NCBI GenBank assembly: GCA_030680575.1
Contig: JAUXVI010000054.1
Span: forward strand, 81,720 to 145,719
Direction: 5' to 3'
DNA: 64,000 bases
Source of the DNA: Hylemonella sp.
Lineage (GTDB): Bacteria; Pseudomonadota; Gammaproteobacteria; Burkholderiales; Burkholderiaceae_C
In this document: positions 59,403-64,000 of the stretch, one piece after another
Layout of the letters: the number at the start of each line of letters is the position of its first letter
How positions within the stretch are numbered: the first letter of the stretch is position 1
Program-made: the position numbers and the translations under genes
The notes under the pieces: model-generated
Database searches by the model: none
What the model was told of the DNA's origin: nothing
What the model saw: the letters and a program-made list of their open reading frames with translations, nothing else

Positions 59403-59534
59403 GTGCTCGAGGGGGCGTGCGGACTTCCATGGCGTGTCCAACCCGGGGGGACAAAGCAGGCGTTGAATGTTGCGCTTGTATGTTGCGCGATTTCCGTGCA
59501 TTCTGAGCCTGTTTGTCTTTAAGGAGCAACCCTC

Positions 59535-60161
59535 ATGAGTGATCTGCTCTTCGATCAGTTTCTGGTTCCGTTTTTCATCCGATTTTTCTTCGTGTTCAGC
59601 CTGATTGGCATGGCGACGGGGGCCGGACTCATCTTCTTTCCTGAGCGGATGCACCAAGTATTCGAGCAGGGGAATCGCTGGATATCGATGCGGCGCAGCA
59701 TGAAATGGCTTGAAGTGCCGCGCGACATCGATATGGCCTTGTATCGCTTTGCGCGCCGGATGGGCGGCGTTCTGATTGCGCTCGCGGCGTACTCGACGTT
59801 TGTCCTGGTCACGCAGGTCAATGCCGGTAGCCTGGTGTCCGCCGTGGGCGCCGAGAAAGCGGGGGACCCCGCTCTGGTGTTGATTGTTGCTGATGCTGTG
59901 CGGTGGTTTCTTGTTGCGGGCGGGGTGTTTGGTATCGCGGTCATTGCCCTTGTGATTTTCTTTCCGGCGATGATTTCTCGGATGGAGACGCGGGTGGATC
60001 ACTGGTATTCCACCCGGAATTGGCTTCGTGGCCTGGATGTGATGCACATGGGCGTTGACACCTGGGTTCGAAGGCATCCCAGCACCATGGGAAGCCTCAT
60101 GGTCTTGGGGGCGCTGGTGGTGAACATCAATTTCGGCATCATGTGGTTCGCTCGAGGCTGA
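59535..60161 (+). CDS. Conserved membrane protein of unknown function
   Basis: This 208-residue protein has three or four hydrophobic helices (FFIRFFFVFSLIGMATGAGLIFFP; MGGVLIALAAYSTFVLV; FLVAGGVFGIAVIALVIFF; SLMVLGALVVNINFGIMWF). A charged segment EQGNRWISMRRSMKWLEVPRDID lies between helices 1 and 2. I do not recognise the family. An aaggagc site precedes the start. Confidence 0.75.
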   Translation: MSDLLFDQFLVPFFIRFFFVFSLIGMATGAGLIFFPERMHQVFEQGNRWISMRRSMKWLEVPRDIDMALYRFARRMGGVLIALAAYSTFVLVTQVNAGSLVSAVGAEKAGDPALVLIVADAVRWFLVAGGVFGIAVIALVIFFPAMISRMETRVDHWYSTRNWLRGLDVMHMGVDTWVRRHPSTMGSLMVLGALVVNINFGIMWFARG

Positions 60162-60223
60162 AACAACGCGAGGTGCTTCGTGAAATGTTAGAGTCACTCC
60201 ATTAACTTGAGGACACGCATACT

Positions 60224-60412
60224 TTGGCTACACCCAACTACGGATACGAAAAGCGTCAGAAAGAACTCGCCAAAAAGCGAAAAAAGGAAGAGAAACTCAA
60301 GAGCAAAGCCGAGCGCAAGCTCGGCGGTGGTCCTGAGGACGGCGCAGAGCAACCCGATGGCGAGATGTCGGAGCCAGAGACACCGTCGCCAGACCAGCCC
60401 GCGCAGCCCTGA
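60224..60412 (+). CDS. Small lysine-rich conserved protein
   Basis: This 62-residue protein has a strongly basic helical N-terminal half (YGYEKRQKELAKKRKKEEKL) and an acidic, Pro-rich C-terminal tail. TTG at 60224 is the start (MATPNYGYEK). Similar short proteins are found in betaproteobacteria; function is unknown. Confidence 0.75.
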   Translation: MATPNYGYEKRQKELAKKRKKEEKLKSKAERKLGGGPEDGAEQPDGEMSEPETPSPDQPAQP

Positions 60413-60551
60413 CGCGCGGGCCTGGGCCATGCCTGTGGCCAAGGACTGTCAAATACGCCCGCTGCTTGTGCGCGGGCTTCTCTCAAGCAATTCCCAAACG
60501 AAATTCGCGCACCGACCGTCCTGGTGACGCGTCATTTGAAGCGCTGCGCGG

Positions 60552-61067
60552 TCAACCACCTGGGCCATACAGGTAGTCGTGCTTGTTCAGCCGCACCCCG
60601 TTATGCCGCAAGATGGCATATGCCGTAGTGATATGAAAAAACAGATTGGGCAAGGCCCAGTGTTTCAGATAGTCTTCACACCGTAAGGTCCGGGTTTGGC
60701 CATTGCCGGCGGGCATGGTGATGCTCCGATCACCAGCCGCATCCAGCTCGGTTGCCGACAGGCTGTCCAACCAGATCAGGGTCTGATCGATGCGGGCCTG
60801 CAACTGTTCCAAGTCAGTTTCGTCATTGGGGTATTTGGGTGGTTCCAGGCCCTGCATGCGGTGGCCCCAGATCTTGACCACGTCGCAGGCCACCGTCACC
60901 TGCCGTGAAAAGGGCAGCATGTCCGGCGCCAGCCGGGCCTGCATCAATACCTGCGGGGCGTAACCACGCGCCTTGGCATCGTCTATGCCTTTTTGCACGA
61001 TGTGCCGCAGATTGCCCAAGGCCTGGCGGAACACCGGCAAGCTGGCCGAGGACAGGCTGATGCTCAT
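60552..61067 (-). CDS. DUF1993 family protein
   Basis: This 171-residue cytosolic protein has a DinB/YfiT-like helical bundle. RHIVQKGIDDAKARGYAPQVLMQARLAPDMLPFSRQV near the N-terminus and KHWALPNLFFHITTAYAILRHNGV at the C-terminus are typical. Function is unknown. Its ATG overlaps the mnmH stop. Confidence 0.9.
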   Translation of the reverse strand: MSISLSSASLPVFRQALGNLRHIVQKGIDDAKARGYAPQVLMQARLAPDMLPFSRQVTVACDVVKIWGHRMQGLEPPKYPNDETDLEQLQARIDQTLIWLDSLSATELDAAGDRSITMPAGNGQTRTLRCEDYLKHWALPNLFFHITTAYAILRHNGVRLNKHDYLYGPGG

Positions 61068-62140
61068 GCCGCAGCGAAAGCCTGCTGCCGAGCCAGCAGT
61101 TCGTTCGCCAGCGCCTGCATCGCCTGCGCCGAGCGGTCCTGTGGGCTGATGGTCTGGGCCTGGGCATACTGTTTGAAGTTGCGTTGCATCGACTGCAAAT
61201 ACACCGGGTCATAGTGGCTCAGCAGCAGATCGCGCACCACCGGTTCAATCTGGCCGGCCCGGACCTGGGCTTTCCAGTCCTCAACCACCTGCTTGCCGCG
61301 CAATTGGGTCAGCGCATCGAGTCGTTCGCAAAAGGCTTCGCTGTCGCGCACGAAGAAGTCGTAGTCTTCCAGCAGCAATGCGACGCGTTGCTCATCAGGC
61401 AACAACAGGTTGAGGCACTGGCCGGCACGCATGGCCTCGATCAGGGCCGCCGGCACCGCCACATTGCCGACTTTTTTGCTTTCACTTTCCACAAACACCG
61501 GTCGTGCCGGGTCAAGCCGTCGCAGCGCGTCCCAGATGCGGGTGTCAAAGTGCTTTTGCGACGGCTGCGGCACACCAGGAATGGCGCCCAGGACGGAGCT
61601 GCGGTGGTTTGCCAGGGCTTCCAGGTCCAGCACCTGGGCGCCGGATTTCTCCAGTGCCTGTAACAGCCGAGTCTTGCCGGAGCCGGTGGTTCCGCAGATG
61701 ACACGCCAGTCGAATTTCGGCGCCAGGCGCGGAATGTCTTCCAGCAGCGCCTGGCGAAAGGCCTTGTAGCCACCTTCAAGCAGGGTGATGCGAAAGCCGA
61801 TCTGGCTCAGCACCAGCGAGAGCGAGCCGCTGCGCTTGCCGCCGCGCCAGCAGTAGGCCAGCGGCTTCCAGCCCTTGGGTTTGTTCAGCACCTCGCGCTC
61901 GATGTGGCTGGCAATATTGCGCGCCGCCATGGCTGCGCCACGCTTGCTGGCTTCGAAGGCATTGACCTGCTTGTACATCGTGCCCACCAGTTTGCGCTCT
62001 TCGTTGTTGAGCGTGGGCCAGTTGACGGCGTTCGGCAGGTGATCTTCGGCGTATTCGTCTTCGCTGCGGGCGTCGATGAGGGTGTCGAACTCGTCGAGGC
62101 GGCGCAGCGCCTCTTCAGCGGTGATGGTGGTCAAACTCAT
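61064..62140 (-). CDS. mnmH: tRNA 2-selenouridine synthase MnmH (SelU)
   Basis: This 358-residue enzyme uses selenophosphate to replace sulfur in 2-thiouridine at tRNA wobble position 34. The rhodanese domain (residues about 8-130) has its catalytic Cys in LAYCWRGGKRS (near 93), and a P-loop GTTGSGKTRLL (near 149) belongs to the C-terminal ATP-binding domain. It overlaps tesA upstream (ATGA) and the DUF1993 gene downstream, so the three are an operon. The selD gene is not in the window. Confidence 0.93.
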   Translation of the reverse strand: MSLTTITAEEALRRLDEFDTLIDARSEDEYAEDHLPNAVNWPTLNNEERKLVGTMYKQVNAFEASKRGAAMAARNIASHIEREVLNKPKGWKPLAYCWRGGKRSGSLSLVLSQIGFRITLLEGGYKAFRQALLEDIPRLAPKFDWRVICGTTGSGKTRLLQALEKSGAQVLDLEALANHRSSVLGAIPGVPQPSQKHFDTRIWDALRRLDPARPVFVESESKKVGNVAVPAALIEAMRAGQCLNLLLPDEQRVALLLEDYDFFVRDSEAFCERLDALTQLRGKQVVEDWKAQVRAGQIEPVVRDLLLSHYDPVYLQSMQRNFKQYAQAQTISPQDRSAQAMQALANELLARQQAFAAA

Positions 62141-62781
62141 GAAATCAGTTTCTTCAATTCCGGCCAGACGTTGTCCAGCAGGATGGGTTGCGCTTGCTCG
62201 TTCGGGTGGATGCGGTCCGCCTGAAACAGCCGCGCGGCATCGGGTACATCGCCCACGCCCTTGAGCAGGAAGGGCACCAGCAGCGCCTTGTGCGTGCGTG
62301 CCACGTTGCGGTACAGGGCCGCAAAACGGTTGGCGTAGTCTAGGCCGTAATTGGGCGGCATCTGCATGCCCAGCAGCAGGACCCGGGCGCCGCTTTTTTG
62401 CGCGGCCTGCGTCATCCAGGCTAGATTGTCCTCGGTATTGGCCAGAGCCAGACCGCGCAATGCATCATTGCCGCCGAGCTCGATCACCACGATGCCGGGG
62501 CGGTGTTGCGCCAGCAGGGCCGGCAGGCGCGAACGGCCGCCAAAGGTGGTGTCGCCGCTGATGCTGGCGTTGATGACCGTGACCGGCTTCTTCTCGCGTG
62601 CCAGCCGCTGCTCCATCAGGGCCACCCAGCCGCTGCCGCGTTTCAGGCCATACTCGGCGCTGAGTGAATCACCCAGTACCAGCACGGTGCGTGAGATGGG
62701 TTCCGCAGCCTGGCAAAACCCTGTAGCCGCCGCCAGCAGGCCGATCACGATAAAGTAGCGTCGAAACAAAGAAAGCCTCAT
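62137..62781 (-). CDS. tesA: Acyl-CoA thioesterase/arylesterase TesA
   Basis: This 214-residue periplasmic SGNH hydrolase has a signal peptide (MRLSLFRRYFIVIGLLAAATGFCQA) and the blocks GDSLSAEYG (nucleophile Ser), GGNDALRG and DRIHPNEQAQ (Asp/His). The frame extends 124 codons upstream into the ABC gene on the other strand, but the signal peptide begins at 62781. It cleaves acyl-thioesters or esters. It is divergent from ybbA, as in E. coli. Confidence 0.93.
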   Translation of the reverse strand: MRLSLFRRYFIVIGLLAAATGFCQAAEPISRTVLVLGDSLSAEYGLKRGSGWVALMEQRLAREKKPVTVINASISGDTTFGGRSRLPALLAQHRPGIVVIELGGNDALRGLALANTEDNLAWMTQAAQKSGARVLLLGMQMPPNYGLDYANRFAALYRNVARTHKALLVPFLLKGVGDVPDAARLFQADRIHPNEQAQPILLDNVWPELKKLIS

Positions 62782-63451
62782 GTCTGAATCCATCATCTCC
62801 GTGGAGCACGTGTACAAGTCGGTGACTGACTCCACCGGCACCCTCGACATTTTGCGCGATATCGACTTCCACGTGCCGGCACGGCAGACGGTGGCCATTG
62901 TCGGCGCCTCGGGCTCGGGCAAAAGCACATTGCTGTCCATCATTGCCGGACTTGACACGCCCACACGTGGCTCGGTGCGTCTGGCCGGCCAGGACCTGTT
63001 CACGCTGGACGAGGATGCCCGTGCCGCGCTGCGGGCGCACAAGGTGGGCTTCGTGTTCCAGAGCTTCCAGTTGCTGGGCCATCTGACAGCACTGGAAAAC
63101 GTCATGCTCCCGCTGGAGCTGGCCGGCCGCAAGGATGCGCGCCACGCCGCCACCGAGATGCTGGGCCGCGTGGGCCTGAGCCAGCGCCTGGGCCACTACC
63201 CCAAGGTCTTGAGCGGCGGCGAGCAGCAGCGCGTGGCCCTGGCGCGGGCCTTCGTGGTGCAGCCGGCCGTGCTGTTGGCTGACGAGCCCACCGGCAGTCT
63301 GGACTTTGCCACCGGCGAGAAGGTGATGGAGTTGATGTTCGAACTGAACCGCGAGCAGGGCACCACGCTGATCCTGGTGACACACGACGCCGGCATTGCG
63401 CGGCGCTGTGAGCGGCAGATCACGATTGAGGCGGGTAGGGCGAGTGGGTGA
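62780..63451 (+). CDS. ABC transporter ATP-binding protein, YbbA/LolD-like
   Basis: This 223-residue ATPase has Walker A GASGSGKST (near 45), signature LSGGEQQRVALARAF (near 145), Walker B VLLADEPTGSLD and His-switch VTHDAG. Its place divergent from tesA, with starts overlapping by two bases (CATG), is the ybbA position; ybbA is normally followed by a large FtsX-like permease gene (ybbP). Here a terminator and unrelated sequence follow, so the permease is missing. Confidence 0.92.
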   Translation: MSESIISVEHVYKSVTDSTGTLDILRDIDFHVPARQTVAIVGASGSGKSTLLSIIAGLDTPTRGSVRLAGQDLFTLDEDARAALRAHKVGFVFQSFQLLGHLTALENVMLPLELAGRKDARHAATEMLGRVGLSQRLGHYPKVLSGGEQQRVALARAFVVQPAVLLADEPTGSLDFATGEKVMELMFELNREQGTTLILVTHDAGIARRCERQITIEAGRASG

Positions 63452-63473
63452 ATATGGAGTCAATCGCGAGAGG

Positions 63474-63501
63474 AAAGAAGCCCGGCTTGCCGGGCTTCTT
63501 T
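63474..63501. terminator. Strong terminator after the ABC ATPase gene
   Basis: A perfect 13-bp stem (AAAGAAGCCCGGC with GCCGGGCTTCTTT) has a 2-base turn. It is symmetrical and could work in both directions. Confidence 0.85.
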
Positions 63502-63586
63502 ATGCGTCAACGTAAAGCTAAGGGCGACCAGCAGCCGGCGAAGCTGGCTGTTGGGCGTCACTTTTTGAGCATCTTGTTGGTGAGAG

Positions 63587-63847
63587 TCAACAAATTTTTG
63601 TTCTCGCTCTCTCCGCAACATGGCGTTGTTTTGCAGAATATTTGAAACAATAAACAGAAAACGGAATGCATACGATGCCCATCAGTGCACCAGTCACCAA
63701 GGTGTAAAACACAGATTTCATAGCAATTGCCCCAATAGCCGTCAAGAATATGGGCAATATAAAAAACACCCAGCCAATTGCCCGTACTGTGCTGGCCTGT
63801 ATTAAGAGTTTCGTGGCGCCCCCAGCCTCCCTGAGCATGAACTCATC
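63587..63847 (-). CDS. Small membrane protein, possibly truncated by an IS element
   Basis: This 86-residue protein (from ATG 63847; a second ATG is at 63838) has two hydrophobic helices (RAIGWVFFILPIFLTAIGAIAM and YTLVTGALMGIVCIPFSVYCF) and a basic tail. I do not recognise a family. The open frame continues upstream into the presumed IS left end 14 bases away, so the original start could have been lost. The stretch is AT-richer than the surrounding core. Confidence 0.5.
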   Translation of the reverse strand, partial: DEFMLREAGGATKLLIQASTVRAIGWVFFILPIFLTAIGAIAMKSVFYTLVTGALMGIVCIPFSVYCFKYSAKQRHVAERARTKIC

Positions 63848-63860
63848 TTCGCTAAGCCCG

Positions 63861-64000
63861 GGGGTGTAAAAACTTTTGTGTAAACGGTCAATTGGCAGGA
63901 AACTGCTGCACTCCCATGGAATTGCAACTAAATGACCGTCACGAACGAACTGATCGACAGCCTGCTGGCTGACTACAAGAAACCTGAAGACCTCATCGGT
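63861..64000 (+). mobile_element. Left end of an IS256-family insertion sequence
   Basis: A G-run followed by TGTAAAAACTTTTGTGTAAAC (63866-63886) resembles IS256-family terminal inverted repeats. It is followed by the transposase start. The right end is outside the window, so target duplications cannot be checked. The boundary is estimated to within a few bases. Confidence 0.75.
63932..64000 (+). CDS. IS256-family transposase, N-terminal fragment (cut by the window end)
   Basis: 23 residues are visible: MTVTNELIDSLLADYKKPED then LIG. This is the well-conserved start of IS256-type DDE transposases. The remaining coding sequence lies beyond the window. Confidence 0.8.
   Translation, partial: MTVTNELIDSLLADYKKPEDLIG

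Noticed and set aside
63532..63556. attC-like hairpin ending in GTTGGGC
   Set aside because: Only one core-site match is present, there is no complementary RYYYAAC core and no cassette array or integrase is near.
63448..63645. 65-residue plus-strand frame after the ABC ATPase
   Set aside because: It runs through the terminator hairpin and has no ribosome-binding site or family features.

Overview
The window is a piece of a high-GC betaproteobacterial chromosome, most likely Burkholderiales, family Comamonadaceae (Rhodoferax/Polaromonas/Hydrogenophaga-like). This rests on gene orders familiar from that family: hom-thrC-(mobB)-moeA-moaD-moaE-clpB, pilW-rodZ-ispG-hisS-yfgM-bamB-der-hfq-hflX-hflK-hflC-DUF2065-hisZ-purA, and scpB-rluB. 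It also rests on degenerate intergenic repeats of a type I associate with Comamonadaceae. The genus is inference. No rRNA, tRNA or CRISPR array was seen.

Layout. (1) 1-6.7 kb: a membrane/TPR gene pair, then a DUF4212 small subunit with a sodium:solute symporter, a cNMP-CBS-DUF294 nucleotidyltransferase regulator and a DnaQ-like exonuclease. (2) 6.8-17.6 kb: a peroxiredoxin and an Mth938-like protein on the minus strand; then alaA, hom, thrC, mobB, moeA, moaD, moaE and clpB on the plus strand. A 425-bp imperfect inverted repeat separates moaE from clpB. (3) 17.6-22.9 kb: an accessory stretch holding a LysR regulator divergent from a Bug solute receptor and an FAD oxidoreductase. It is flanked on the far side by a second copy of the last 29 bp of clpB and by a terminator hairpin carrying an inverted copy of the clpB terminator core. 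An AT-rich P-loop ATPase gene of the Sll1717-like type follows. (4) 22.9-29.1 kb: a histone-deacetylase-like amidohydrolase, a Met/Gly-rich Spy-like periplasmic protein, and an SHP/diheme cytochrome c/cytochrome b561 electron-transfer operon divergent from a PepSY-response regulator-histidine kinase operon.

(5) 29.1-34.2 kb: small housekeeping or conserved genes (DUF3297, YebC, a secreted protein resembling a degenerate zinc peptidase, MOSC, DUF2267, GST, PP2C phosphatase). (6) 34.2-60.4 kb: a dense conserved core for DNA repair (DinG/YoaA-like helicase), outer membrane assembly (bamD, bamB), ribosome and RNA modification (rluD, rluB, rlmN), nucleotide metabolism (ndk, purA), type IV pilus and cell shape (pilW, rodZ), isoprenoids (ispG), histidine tRNA charging and biosynthesis (hisS, hisZ), GTPases (der, hflX), hfq, the HflKC membrane protease regulator, a phosphoribosyltransferase and a cystathionine beta-lyase. 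(7) 60.5-64 kb: a DUF1993-mnmH-tesA operon divergent from a ybbA-type ABC ATPase whose usual permease partner is missing. A short AT-rich stretch with a small membrane protein follows, and the left end of an IS256-family insertion sequence runs off the window.

The most unusual structures are the clpB-tail duplication bracketing the LysR/Bug/FAD module, the inverted repeat between moaE and clpB, the lone Sll1717-type ATPase next to the duplication, and the IS256 end beside an orphan ABC ATPase. I found no clearly new multi-gene system. The ATPase and the duplication are the best leads.
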